Assembly: GCF_900101905.1 (NCBI RefSeq)
Contig: NZ_FNAJ01000004.1
Coordinates: 248,001-312,000 of the forward strand
Reading direction: 5' to 3'
Source: Myxococcus virescens
GTDB taxonomy: Bacteria > Myxococcota > Myxococcia > Myxococcales > Myxococcaceae
Length of the DNA stretch: 64,000 nt
This document shows, in pieces, positions 34,314 through 43,282 of the stretch. Both the position numbers and the translations under genes were made by a program. The notes beneath the pieces were generated by a model, which had not been told where the DNA came from, made no database searches, and worked only from the letters and a program-made list of their open reading frames with translations. Each line of letters opens with the position of its first letter. The stretch's first letter is position 1.

Positions 34314-36235
34314 AAGGGACCGAAGCTCGCTTCCAGGTGCTGGCGCACGTGCGTGGGCCGCTGCGTGGCGTAGTCGCGCATCGCGTCCACGTAGTATCGC
34401 CACGACTCCACGGACACTGGATAGCCCCAACGCTCGATGTGCGCGGGAATCTCCGCGGCGACCAGGTCGGTGAGCGACTCCAGGTGTGCCGTCACGCGCT
34501 CCTCGCGGAAGGTGTTGTCCAGGTGCCATTGGAAGCGCGACACGAAGCGGCTCTTGAAGTCCGCGTTCGTCAGCAGCTTACGGATGAGCAGCACAGACCA
34601 CTCCGGGAGCGTTTCATCCGTCAGCACCCGGGCCAGTGAGTCGTAATCCGCGTCGCCGAGGAAGGCCCCGTCCAAATCGTAGAGCAGCCAACGCCAGCGG
34701 CCGTCCTTCGCGACGGGCCCCTCGGCATCTGGCTCCACGTACCGCCAGAACTTGACGTTGTTGTGGGGCCAGTCGAGGTTCGCGAAGAAGATCTCCGCGA
34801 TTTGATAGTCGATGAAGTCGTCCACATCCATCATCGACTCCACGTGGGACAGGTTCTCCGGCAACGAGAGGTCGTTGTTCCGGACGAAGTCCAGCAGCGC
34901 CAGGTAGTGCGACTCGTCGCCCTCCTCGCCAGTGTCGAGCACCCCGTCCAGCTCCAGGATGGCCACCTTCTTGCGGTCAATGCCGTGGCGCGACGCGAGG
35001 TAGTACTCGTCATACCGCTCGCGCAGCTCGTGCAGGCCCCAGTACTCGCCGTTGATGTACAAGACGGTGGGGCGGCAGGCCTGCAGGTGCAGCGCCGTCT
35101 CCCGCAGCAGTCCCTGGAGCGCGCAGTCGCGAATCTTGGAATACAGCAGGTCCTGTCCCGACGTGCGGACGATGAGCCGCGTGTACTCGTCCAGTGTCTC
35201 ATCGGGGAACACCGCCGCGCGGAACGTCTTCGGCCCATAGTCCTCCTTCGCGTACAGGCGCAGGCTCTTGTGCGGCAGCGCCGCGCTGCCCGAGCCGTGG
35301 ATGCGCACGCCCGCCCCCTGCGAAATCACCGGCTGGCCGTTCACCTCGAACCACTCCACGTGGAGGGGGCGCTCCCAGTCCTTGCCGCTCTGGTGATAGT
35401 TGCCGTTGCCCCACATCCAGTCCGGCCTGGGGTCCTCCGCGTGGATCCGCCCGGGGACATAGATGCCGTGCTCGAAGCCGAAGAAGTGCTCCGCGTCCAC
35501 CGTCAGCGACATCACCGGCAACGGACCATGTGACTTGTCGATGAGATAGCTCCGCGTGCCGGAGGCGCCCACGGGCGTGGCGTCCTGGAACTGCTGGAAC
35601 CGCACCACGGCGGCGCGGCCCACCGGCCCGCGAGGCGGCAGCCATCGCCACTCCACCGGCGTCTCCGGCGGATTCGTGGGGATGAGGGACAGGGGCGCGG
35701 GCTCGCCCTGTGAACGCATCAGGACCAGCGGCGAGGTGTAGATGGGCGAGTTGGCCGTCGGCGTCGAGCCATCCAGCGTGTAGCGCGTCGTCGCGGACTC
35801 GCTCGTGGGCAGCGTCAGCAGGGACGGGGGCTGGTAGAGCGCGTGCGGCGTGGCGAAATCCAATGGCTGGAGCGCCAACGACGCGCGGGCCGGAGTGCCC
35901 GAGCCGTCATGGGCCACCACCTCGATGGAGTGCATCGCCGCGCCGGGCAGCCATTGGATGCTCCACTGGTCACCATTCACCTCGGCCCAGCCGAGCAGCA
36001 CGCCGTCCACGTGGACTTCCACGGCCCTGATGTCGCCCTGCCCCTGGATGGTGCCCCGCAGAAGGCCAGACGCGTTGTCCATGCCATCAATGGACACGTA
36101 CGGAACGGATTGCTCCTCCCGCGGGTCGTCAATGGGCGGCACGGGTGGCGCCGGCGGGACATCCTCACGGCAGGCGGACAGTGAAATCGTGAGCGCCAAT
36201 AGCGCCGTGCGGGACTTGTAACGAAAGGTCCTCAA
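34310..36235 (-). CDS. CotH kinase family lipoprotein
   Basis: A 641-residue lipoprotein. A TTG start at 36235 (GGGAG 8 bases upstream) gives RTFRYKSRTALLALTISLSAC with a lipobox; an ATG at 36268 would add 11 residues. After an Ig-like segment comes a chitobiase C-terminal-like motif (TRYTLDGSTPTANSPIYTSP). The CotH region runs from about residue 250, with ARGEYYLAS-type conserved loops seen as YINGEYWGLHELRERYDEY and the active-site-like RWRWLLYDLDGAFLG. CotH kinases phosphorylate proteins, first shown for Bacillus spore coats. Here it would act on the envelope. A spore or fruiting-body role is only an inference. Confidence 0.83.
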   Translation of the reverse strand: MRTFRYKSRTALLALTISLSACREDVPPAPPVPPIDDPREEQSVPYVSIDGMDNASGLLRGTIQGQGDIRAVEVHVDGVLLGWAEVNGDQWSIQWLPGAAMHSIEVVAHDGSGTPARASLALQPLDFATPHALYQPPSLLTLPTSESATTRYTLDGSTPTANSPIYTSPLVLMRSQGEPAPLSLIPTNPPETPVEWRWLPPRGPVGRAAVVRFQQFQDATPVGASGTRSYLIDKSHGPLPVMSLTVDAEHFFGFEHGIYVPGRIHAEDPRPDWMWGNGNYHQSGKDWERPLHVEWFEVNGQPVISQGAGVRIHGSGSAALPHKSLRLYAKEDYGPKTFRAAVFPDETLDEYTRLIVRTSGQDLLYSKIRDCALQGLLRETALHLQACRPTVLYINGEYWGLHELRERYDEYYLASRHGIDRKKVAILELDGVLDTGEEGDESHYLALLDFVRNNDLSLPENLSHVESMMDVDDFIDYQIAEIFFANLDWPHNNVKFWRYVEPDAEGPVAKDGRWRWLLYDLDGAFLGDADYDSLARVLTDETLPEWSVLLIRKLLTNADFKSRFVSRFQWHLDNTFREERVTAHLESLTDLVAAEIPAHIERWGYPVSVESWRYYVDAMRDYATQRPTHVRQHLEASFGPF

Positions 36236-36460
36236 TGCCTTGTCTCCCTGGGAACCAACAGCCAGCATGGCTGGCACGGGGACGTCCGGCCCGCAGAAGT
36301 ACGCACCTCCTGCGACACGTCCCACACGCGCCCGTGCACGGCGCACGCCATCTGAGTCCCCAGGTGGGGCGCCCTGAAACGCACACCGCACGACGACCGC
36401 GGCGGCCCCTATGTAGCGCAGGGAACGTTTGAGGTCCATCCAGCCCCAGTGCATGTCGGG

Positions 36461-36501
36461 GAAAACACGAGAGCCCCCGCCCGGTGTCGGACGGAGGCTC
36501 T
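36461..36501 (-). terminator. Intrinsic terminator of the SPFH gene
   Basis: On the minus strand AGAGCC-TCCGTCC and GGGCGGG-GGCTCT form a 13-bp stem (two T-G pairs) with the loop GACACC, followed by CGTGTTTTCC. It begins about 28 bases after the SPFH stop (36529), so it ends that transcript before the CotH gene. Confidence 0.8.
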
Positions 36502-36528
36502 GGGTACCGCAGGGGCACACGAAGGGAA

Positions 36529-37578
36529 CTACAGGAGCTTCATCAGCTCCGCGCGCTTCGCATTGTACTCCTCGTCACTGAGGACGCCCGCGTCCTTCAG
36601 CTCCTTGATTTCCTTCAGGCGCTGCGCGGGGCTGCGCGTGTCCGCCGGGGGCGCCGCGGGCGCGGGCTCCGGAGGCCGCTGCTGGTGCTGCTGCTGGTTC
36701 ATGAACTGCTGGGCCATGCCAAAGCCCATGCCCATGCCCATGCCGCCCAGCGCGTTGCCCGCGCCACCACCGCCGTTACCGCCCTTGGCCATGCCCTCGG
36801 CCGCGCCGAGCATCGCCTGGCCCTGCGCGTACTGCTGGAAGCCACCGGCCAGACGCGAGTACGCCACGTCCTTGCCCAGCTTCTTCAGCGTCGCCTCGTC
36901 CTCCTCCTTGATGGAGACGTGGAAGTTGCCCATCCGCACCACGGTGAGGCCGTAGCCGTCCACGTGGGGCTTGAGCCCGGAGATGACCTCGGTCTCGATC
37001 TCCTCGGTGTACGCGCCGCTCGTCACGTCGAGCAGCGGCCAGCGCTTCTTGACGAGCAGCTCCGCGATGCGGTCGCGCGTCACCTTCAGCACCTGGTTCT
37101 TGAACCAACCGAGCAGCTCGTCGTTGCCGGTGCGGCCCATGCCCACCAGGCCCACCACCAGGCGCTCAGGGTCCGTCACACGGATGGAGAAGTCGCCGTA
37201 CACCATGGTGCCGATGCCCAGGCCCGTCTCCGGGTCGCGCACGTCACCGATGGGGCCGCCGAACTTCACGCCGGCGAACTCCCGGGTGGAGACGAAGAAG
37301 ATTTCGGAGATGAAGAGGTTGCCGCCCGTGAAGCCTTCGATGAGGCGGGACAGGAACGGGATGTTGTTCGTGTCCAGTGAGTGACGGCCGGGCCCCAGCT
37401 TGCCCTCCACCTTGCCGTCCTTCACGAAGAGGGCGACCTCGTCCGCATCGACGGTGAGCTGGGTCAGCATCCGGACGTTGTTCTCCGGATACTTGTAGAT
37501 GATGTCGCCCTTCGCCGAGTCCGCCCGGGCGATGAAGTTGCGCTTCGTCTCACCCTTGATGCTGTCGAAGATACCCAT
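36529..37578 (-). CDS. SPFH domain / virion-core-like protein with SHOCT tail
   Basis: A 349-residue protein. The N-terminal 250 residues are an SPFH/band-7 fold of the YdjI/SpoVFB-like kind: MGIFDSIKGETKRNFIARAD, YKYPENNVRMLTQLTVDADE and FGGPIGDVRDPETGLGIGT. A Gly/Met-rich stretch (GNALGGMGMGMGFGM) and Gln/Pro-rich linker follow, then a SHOCT motif (AQRLKEIKELKDAGVLSDEE) at the C-terminus, typical of short helical oligomerisation tails. No membrane helix is seen. These proteins form large oligomers linked to membrane or stress functions; the precise role is unknown. It stands alone, with a strong terminator behind. Confidence 0.85.
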   Translation of the reverse strand: MGIFDSIKGETKRNFIARADSAKGDIIYKYPENNVRMLTQLTVDADEVALFVKDGKVEGKLGPGRHSLDTNNIPFLSRLIEGFTGGNLFISEIFFVSTREFAGVKFGGPIGDVRDPETGLGIGTMVYGDFSIRVTDPERLVVGLVGMGRTGNDELLGWFKNQVLKVTRDRIAELLVKKRWPLLDVTSGAYTEEIETEVISGLKPHVDGYGLTVVRMGNFHVSIKEEDEATLKKLGKDVAYSRLAGGFQQYAQGQAMLGAAEGMAKGGNGGGGAGNALGGMGMGMGFGMAQQFMNQQQHQQRPPEPAPAAPPADTRSPAQRLKEIKELKDAGVLSDEEYNAKRAELMKLL

Positions 37579-37776
37579 TGCCGTCAGCGCCTCCGTGGCC
37601 GCGTTGGCAGCCGGTCAACCCGCACCGCCACCCCAACCCTTTTAAGAGCATGGCATCCCGGACGAAAGCGCGCGCGCTCCCGTACCGGCACCTGCTCGCA
37701 ACATGCCAGTTTCACTGGCGAAAGCCTAGCCGCTCGGCAGGCCGGATGCCCTGGAAAGCGACGGCCGGCGTCCGCG
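37579..37776. other. Intergenic region with a small hairpin
   Basis: About 200 bases between the ABC permease stop and the SPFH start. It holds a 6-bp stem (GCCAGT/ACTGGC at 37705-37719, loop TTC) downstream of the ABC operon and, presumably, the SPFH promoter. I cannot place promoter boxes with confidence. Confidence 0.35.
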
Positions 37777-38577
37777 CTAGCCCCAGCGGCTCACCAGCCG
37801 CTCGCGGTCCAACAGGCGGATACTGGCCCACAGCAGGAGGGCGTCCAGCACCAGCACCACCGCGCCCTGGAGCAGGTAGTAGCCGAAGCCCGCCTTGAGC
37901 ACGCCCGCCACCTGCCCACCCACCATGCCCACGATGGGCAGCACCACCAGCGCTGACAACTGCTGGGCCATGCGCGCCTCGCTCACCCGGGCGGAGATGA
38001 GCACCGCCACCCCGTTGCCGAAGAAGGCGAACAGCGGCGCGATGACGAACACGCCGAAGGTCCACAGCGCGTTGGGCATCAGCGGCATCTTCACCAGCGG
38101 CCACGCGACGATGTCCACGCCCACGCAGAACAGGACGAACGCCGTCCACGTAATCGCCACGGACGGCACCAACGCCGCCAGGCTCTTGCCCGTCACCAGC
38201 TCCGCCGCCGTCACGGGCGAAGCCAGGAGCGGCTCCAGCGTGCGCCGCTCCTTCTCCCCCGCCACGCTCTGGGACGCGATGAGGATGGGCACGAACACCG
38301 GCATCACCAGGAACATGCCGAACCAGTCGGTGAGCGTCTTGTCGATGAGGAAGCGCGCGGCGCTGGCGCCCAACGGCAACGTGGGGTCGTAGAAAAGCGC
38401 CACGCTGCGCAGGTCCGCGTGGTCCGGCGTGCGCACGTACGTCCACACCACGCCAATGGGCACCAGCACCATGACGGCCGGGAGCACCATCATGGACACC
38501 ACCAGGCCCACGTTCTTTCGCAGGTCCAGGAAGTCCTTCCAGAACACCGCCAGGGCCCGCTTCGGACGGAACGCCAT
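37777..38577 (-). CDS. ABC-2 type transporter permease (NatB-like)
   Basis: A 266-residue membrane permease with six hydrophobic segments. MVLPAVMVLVPIGVVWTYV is an early helix, ASQSVAGEKERRTLEPLLASP is the conserved E-(R/K)-E/R-x-T-L-E-x-L coupling motif, and several C-terminal helices follow. It pairs with the ATPase encoded 3 bases upstream to form an exporter of unknown substrate; NatAB homologues export Na+ and others export lipids or drugs. It is the last gene of the glycosyltransferase/ABC operon. Confidence 0.85.
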   Translation of the reverse strand: MAFRPKRALAVFWKDFLDLRKNVGLVVSMMVLPAVMVLVPIGVVWTYVRTPDHADLRSVALFYDPTLPLGASAARFLIDKTLTDWFGMFLVMPVFVPILIASQSVAGEKERRTLEPLLASPVTAAELVTGKSLAALVPSVAITWTAFVLFCVGVDIVAWPLVKMPLMPNALWTFGVFVIAPLFAFFGNGVAVLISARVSEARMAQQLSALVVLPIVGMVGGQVAGVLKAGFGYYLLQGAVVLVLDALLLWASIRLLDRERLVSRWG

Positions 38578-38580
38578 GGG

Positions 38581-39498
38581 CTACCCCCTCCCCTCGCGCA
38601 GCAGCTCCAGATAGACCTCTTCCAGGGGACGCTGCGTGGGCACCGCGCTGTGCACCCGCGCGCCCGCTCCCACCAGGCACGCCACCACGTCGGGCGCCTG
38701 CGCATCGTCCGCCAACATCACGCGCAGCTTCGGCCCTTCGGCCAGCACGTTGGGCGCGAAGGGCAGCTGGGCCAGCGCGACACAAAAGCGCTCCGCCTCC
38801 CCCTCCACGCGCACCTCCAGCGCCTGCCCCGCGTGCCGCAGCTCGCGAACCGGGCCCATGGCCAGCAGGCGGCGCTTCACCACCGCCACGCGCTCGCACA
38901 GGCGCTCCACCTCCGCCAGGTTGTGCGAGCACAGGACGATGGTGCGCCCCTCCGACGCCAGCTCCGCCACGGCGTCGCGCACGGTGCGCGCCGACTCCGG
39001 GTCCAAGCCGCTGGTGGGCTCGTCCAGGAAGATGACCTTCGGGTCGTGCACCAGCGTCCGGACGATGGCCAGCTTCTGCCGCATCCCCTTGGAGAAGCCG
39101 CCCACCGGCTCCTCCTCGCGCCCACCCAACCCGAAGCGCTCCAGGTAGTGCCGGGCCCGAGGCCAGGCCGCGGCTTCATCCAACTCGTGCAGCTTCATGA
39201 AGAAGCGCAGGTTCTCTCGCGCGGTGAGCCTGTCGTAGAGGCCGGGCTGCTCGGTGAGCAGGCCCACCACCTTGCGCAGCGGCTCGCCGTCGCGGTCCAC
39301 CCGGTGGCCCCACACGGTGGCCTCGCCCTCGGTGGGCTGAAGCAGCCCCGTGAGCATGCGCACCGTGGTCGTCTTCCCCGCGCCGTTGGGCCCCAGCAGG
39401 CCGAATACCTCGCCGGGCCGCACGTGGAAGGACAACGCCTCCACGGCCACCCGGTCTCCGAAGCGCTTGCCCAGGTCCTGGACGTGGATGCCGCTCAA
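38581..39498 (-). CDS. ABC transporter ATP-binding protein
   Basis: A 305-residue ATPase. Walker A is GLLGPNGAGKTTTVRMLTG, the signature motif is GFSKGMRQKL, Walker B is VIFLDEPTSGLDPESART, and the switch His is in VLCSHNLAEVERL. The start is TTG at 39498 (SGIHVQDLGKRFG) in a TTGA overlap with the upstream glycosyltransferase stop. An ATG-type longer frame exists but is unrelated to the family. Its C-terminal 80 residues are an extension found in many ABC-2 ATPases. With the downstream permease it forms an export pump. Confidence 0.9.
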   Translation of the reverse strand: MSGIHVQDLGKRFGDRVAVEALSFHVRPGEVFGLLGPNGAGKTTTVRMLTGLLQPTEGEATVWGHRVDRDGEPLRKVVGLLTEQPGLYDRLTARENLRFFMKLHELDEAAAWPRARHYLERFGLGGREEEPVGGFSKGMRQKLAIVRTLVHDPKVIFLDEPTSGLDPESARTVRDAVAELASEGRTIVLCSHNLAEVERLCERVAVVKRRLLAMGPVRELRHAGQALEVRVEGEAERFCVALAQLPFAPNVLAEGPKLRVMLADDAQAPDVVACLVGAGARVHSAVPTQRPLEEVYLELLREGRG

Positions 39499-41798
39499 TC
39501 GATGGTCACCAGGACGAACTTGTTGTTGATGTCGCGGTCCACCGGCGTGACGACCTTGTCCGAGCCCACCGCGGTGCGCAGCAGGTTGAGCCGGTTGTGC
39601 TCCACCAGGGCCCACTCACGCCCCGGCCGCTGCGCCAGGGCGCGCATGCGCGCGTTCGCGTCCGACACGCGGTACTGCTCCACCGTGTTCTGCGAGTAGA
39701 ACGTCTCGCCGCGCCAGTTCATCATGTACGCGACGATGGGCTCGCCCGCCTGACGCTGCGCGTAGTAGCGCCAGAAGAGGTCGCGCTGCGTCCAGTGGTG
39801 GGACAGGTCCACCCAGTGGTTCCAGTTGAACCAGAGGGCCATGCCCGCCGCGAGCACCCAGAAGGTGCCGAACAGCATCGCCCGCGCCCGCATCAGCGAC
39901 GCCACCACCGCCATGCCGCCCGCCACCGCGAAGGTGAAGCCCAGCGTCTTCTTGACGTTGACGGGCTCCGACAGCGCCTTGAGCAGCGAGTCCTCCGCCG
40001 CCGGCTGGCGGAATCCCCGCACCGCGAACGCGATGCCCACCACCGCCAGCACGCCGGCCAGTGTCTGGATCGACGCGCGGCCTTCCGCGCCCGGCCGCAT
40101 GGACTCCCACGCCAGATAGCCCGCCACCGCCAGCACCGCCACGCCCACCAGCGCCTTGGCGGACACCTGGGCCTGGGCGCTCACCGCGCCCAGCGTCGCC
40201 ACGCCGCCCAGGAGCAGCATCAGCGCCACGGCGCGCGCGCTCGGCGTCGTCCGGGCCCGCCCCTTCGCGGAGAAGGCATCGAAGGACAGGTAGACGCCGA
40301 AGGCCAGCAGCACCAGCGTCACCAGATCTCCCGTCCACAGCGGGCGCGAGGTGAAGAACGCGATGGGCTTCGTCACCAGGTCCTGCGGATAGGTCCGGTC
40401 GTAGTTGTAGACGAACAGGTCGGTGAAGATCTTCGGGTTCTCCGCGATGTTCTTCCCCACCAGGACGAAGAGCATGAACCCGAAGATGAGGCTCACCGCG
40501 TGCGCGGAGATGCCCTCCTCCCACAGCCGGTCGATGAAGAGCGCCAGGAGGACGGCCACGCCCGGCAGCACCGGGAAGACGTAGTGGTGGAACTTGGTGG
40601 CGCTGGACGACAGCAGCCAGAAGGAGAAGGCCACCCACAGCACCGCGATGATGGCCAGGTGGTCCGCCGCCTTCTCCGAGCGCAGCTTCAGCCGCGCCAC
40701 CACCGCGAAGGCGCCGGGCAGCAGCGCCACCCAGGGGAAGATGGCGAAGCCACCCTGCTCGATGAAGTAGATGAACGTGCCGCCCGGCGTGGTGGTGTGC
40801 ACGCCCGCCGTGAGGCGATTGAGGTGGTCGTGGACGAAGAAGCGGTACCAGAAGAGCTTGCCCTCATCGTCCACGGAGCCGAAGAGGGACAGCGTCAGGT
40901 ACCAGGGGCCCGCCACCGCGAAGAACACCAGGATGCCCGTGCCCAGGTGCATCTTGAACATCTGCCCCCACAGCACGGGCATGGGCTGACGGCCCTCGCG
41001 CACGTCCTTGCGGAAGCGCGACTGCGTGAGCCACTTCAAGTGCGCGTCCAGGCTGTCGCTGTCCCAGGGGATGACGGACAGGGCCGCGTACAGCACCAGG
41101 ATGACGGCGGGCAGGCCCACACCCAGCAGGCCCTTGGCCAGCGCGGACAGGCCGGCGAAGAAATAGAAGCCGTACCACCAGGCGGCGCGGTGCTTCGTCG
41201 TCGCATCCAGCTGGCCGATGAGCGCGCACGCCATGGCGCAGATGAAGGTGGTGACGAAGGGCGTGTCCGTCACCGTCTGCCGCGTGAGCAGGAAGTACAG
41301 CGGCATCGTGGCCAGCACGAAGCCGGTGGCCAATCCCGCGCGCCGGGACACCACGCGCGCCACCGCCAGTGACAGCAGCGCCACCGCGGTGATGCTCAGG
41401 AGCGCGAAGGGCATCCGCATGCCCCACTCCGTATAGCGGCCCAGCATCCCACCCGGGTTCGCCGCGCCCACCACGTTCATGCCCAGCGCCTGCATCCACA
41501 TCGTGAGCGGCGGCTTGGAGAAGAACCACGAGTTTTCCCAGAAGGGGTACACGTAGTCCTGGCGGACAATCATCATCCGCGCGACTTCGCCGTAATGCGT
41601 CTCCCAGGGGTCCCAGAGCCCCACCGCGCCCAGGTAGGGAAGGAAGAGCAGGGCCGCGAAGCCCGCCGTGGCCGTCACGACGCGCAGACTGAGGGACAGC
41701 TCCAGCCACCGCTTCGCCCACTTCGCCTGGAAGAAGTCCTTGCCGAGGATGGCCTCGACGAAGGTCTGCTCCCGCTGCTGTTCGACTTCGCTCTCCAC
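39495..41798 (-). CDS. GT39/ArnT-like polyprenyl-phosphate sugar glycosyltransferase
   Basis: A 767-residue polytopic glycosyltransferase with about twelve helices. After a cytosolic start of about 50 residues, FLPYLGAVGLWDPWETHYGE contains the conserved acidic ArnT/PMT loop (D and E). ENSWFFSKPPLTMWMQALG matches the K-P-P-L-x-x-W motif. Such enzymes move a sugar from a lipid-phosphate donor to lipid A, protein or another acceptor on the periplasmic side. GTG at 41798, preceded by AGGAG 9 bases upstream, is preferred over longer frames that would read low-quality sequence. It leads the ABC operon; a shared envelope-modification role is inferred. Confidence 0.82.
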   Translation of the reverse strand: MESEVEQQREQTFVEAILGKDFFQAKWAKRWLELSLSLRVVTATAGFAALLFLPYLGAVGLWDPWETHYGEVARMMIVRQDYVYPFWENSWFFSKPPLTMWMQALGMNVVGAANPGGMLGRYTEWGMRMPFALLSITAVALLSLAVARVVSRRAGLATGFVLATMPLYFLLTRQTVTDTPFVTTFICAMACALIGQLDATTKHRAAWWYGFYFFAGLSALAKGLLGVGLPAVILVLYAALSVIPWDSDSLDAHLKWLTQSRFRKDVREGRQPMPVLWGQMFKMHLGTGILVFFAVAGPWYLTLSLFGSVDDEGKLFWYRFFVHDHLNRLTAGVHTTTPGGTFIYFIEQGGFAIFPWVALLPGAFAVVARLKLRSEKAADHLAIIAVLWVAFSFWLLSSSATKFHHYVFPVLPGVAVLLALFIDRLWEEGISAHAVSLIFGFMLFVLVGKNIAENPKIFTDLFVYNYDRTYPQDLVTKPIAFFTSRPLWTGDLVTLVLLAFGVYLSFDAFSAKGRARTTPSARAVALMLLLGGVATLGAVSAQAQVSAKALVGVAVLAVAGYLAWESMRPGAEGRASIQTLAGVLAVVGIAFAVRGFRQPAAEDSLLKALSEPVNVKKTLGFTFAVAGGMAVVASLMRARAMLFGTFWVLAAGMALWFNWNHWVDLSHHWTQRDLFWRYYAQRQAGEPIVAYMMNWRGETFYSQNTVEQYRVSDANARMRALAQRPGREWALVEHNRLNLLRTAVGSDKVVTPVDRDINNKFVLVTID

Positions 41799-42064
41799 GG
41801 ACTGAGGCTCCTTGAGTCGTTCCGGGCGGTGGGCGGCCCACCCTCGGCAGGACGCGGCGTTATATCCCCGCAGCCCCCTCTGGTCGACCACCGCCAACGG
41901 CCGCTGCCGTGAGCCTGACTGCGCACCGCTGTGCAGGGGGATGTACACGACAGGGCCGTCAACCCCGCGAAAGCACGGCTCCTCGGCAGAGGCACGGCGC
42001 TTGAAACGCCCGGGGCCGGCGGTGCTTCCCGAGGCCGACGGGACGTGGCCGCCGAGGAGACATC
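41799..42064. other. Divergent intergenic region
   Basis: About 265 bases between the glycosyltransferase and the first of two exported-protein genes. GAGGAG sits 5 bases before the rightward start. A TTATAT-type AT-rich spot at 41859 is a possible -10 for the leftward operon, without a clear -35. Confidence 0.3.
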
Positions 42065-43276
42065 ATGCTCGCCCCCGCAGTGTCCCTGGCTTGCGCCCTC
42101 TTGCTCGCGCAGCCAGGGAACGAGGCCCCCGTCCTTCAGCCGCCCACCACCCCGCTTCCGGTCCAGGCATGGCACGCCCCCACGGTGTGCCTGCGGCTGC
42201 CACCGACGAAGGACGTTCCCTCCGGCGAGTGGCGGGCCCAGTGTGACGACACCGCCCAGGTGTGCCGGGTGTCCCCGTTGAGGGAGCTGGACGCCGAGGG
42301 CGTGGAGACGGACCGGCTGCAAGCGCGGGTGACGACCTGCTCCATCCCGTTCGATGAGGAAACGGCGGAGCGGGTGAAGGGCTATCGAATGGAGCCGGCC
42401 CGCGCGGCGGCCCCACCCGGCTGGTACCGCGACGAGCGCGGGCGGGTGATGCAGTTCAACTTCGACCTGAACCGGCGCGTCTGGCTCGGAGGTGCCTGGG
42501 CGCCCCTGTGGCATGACGGCCAGGTGCAGGGCCGCATGCGCGCCGACTTCGGCATCGCGGTGGAGGCACCGTCCCACCGGGGGAAGCGGCTGCACCGGCT
42601 CCGCTTCCTGGAGACGGAGCTGCACCTGGGCGTGCCCTCGCTCGACCTGACGGCGGCGCGTTACGACTTCAGCGTCGAGCGCGACGACCCGCTCTTCCGC
42701 GTGACGACCTTCTTCGGCAAGCCGCGACGACATGACCTCCATCTCAACCTGGGCTTGTGGATGGAGACGCTTCGCGTGGAGGAGCTCGAACGCGGCGGCG
42801 AAGTGGGGCGCTTCCTCACCTGGGGCACGATCCACGCCACGGTGGACCTGTGGCATTCGAAGGACCTGGTGTCCTACGTGCGCGTGCGCGCCGGTCCCTC
42901 CTTCGAGCGGGACGCTGCGAATGGCTTCAACACCTTCGTCCCCGGCGCGGCGCTCGAAGCAGACCTGACGGTGGACCGGGACGGATTCCACCACCTGCGG
43001 CTGGGAGTGGAGGCGGAGAAGGTGTTGCTGGCCCCGGCCGTCGCGGGCCGCCCGCTGAGGCCGGAGCGGCTGCGGCTCCAGGCCGGCTACGAGGTCATCA
43101 TCCTGGCCATCAACGACCAGCCGTTGAGCCTGCTCGTGGATGGCCGCGGAGTGAAGCGTGGCGACATCGCGGGCGTCCCCGAGCAGTGGGAATGGTCCGC
43201 GTCCGCGGGCCTGCGCTTCTCCCTCTGGGCTCCCGCGCGTCGCTCCGCACCCATGGCCACGTCCGTGAAGGAGTAG
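42065..43276 (+). CDS. Exported beta-rich protein of unknown function, tandem gene 1
   Basis: A 403-residue protein with a signal peptide (MLAPAVSLACALLLAQPG). After a Cys-containing N-terminal region (TVCLRLPP, QCDDTAQVCRVS, TTCSIPFD) it has amphipathic strands such as RVWLGGAWAPLWHDGQV and YEVIILAINDQPLSLLVDG that look like an outer-membrane or beta-sandwich protein. I recognise no family. GAGGAG precedes the ATG. The next gene begins 7 bases after its stop, has the same signal-plus-beta architecture, and is about 110 residues shorter. They probably work together and may be distant duplicates. Confidence 0.65.
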   Translation: MLAPAVSLACALLLAQPGNEAPVLQPPTTPLPVQAWHAPTVCLRLPPTKDVPSGEWRAQCDDTAQVCRVSPLRELDAEGVETDRLQARVTTCSIPFDEETAERVKGYRMEPARAAAPPGWYRDERGRVMQFNFDLNRRVWLGGAWAPLWHDGQVQGRMRADFGIAVEAPSHRGKRLHRLRFLETELHLGVPSLDLTAARYDFSVERDDPLFRVTTFFGKPRRHDLHLNLGLWMETLRVEELERGGEVGRFLTWGTIHATVDLWHSKDLVSYVRVRAGPSFERDAANGFNTFVPGAALEADLTVDRDGFHHLRLGVEAEKVLLAPAVAGRPLRPERLRLQAGYEVIILAINDQPLSLLVDGRGVKRGDIAGVPEQWEWSASAGLRFSLWAPARRSAPMATSVKE

Positions 43277-43282
43277 GCCTCC

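Noticed and set aside
37705..37719. Strong terminator behind the ABC permease
   Set aside because: Stem of only 6 bp with a 3-base loop and no T tract; recorded only as a hairpin in the gap.
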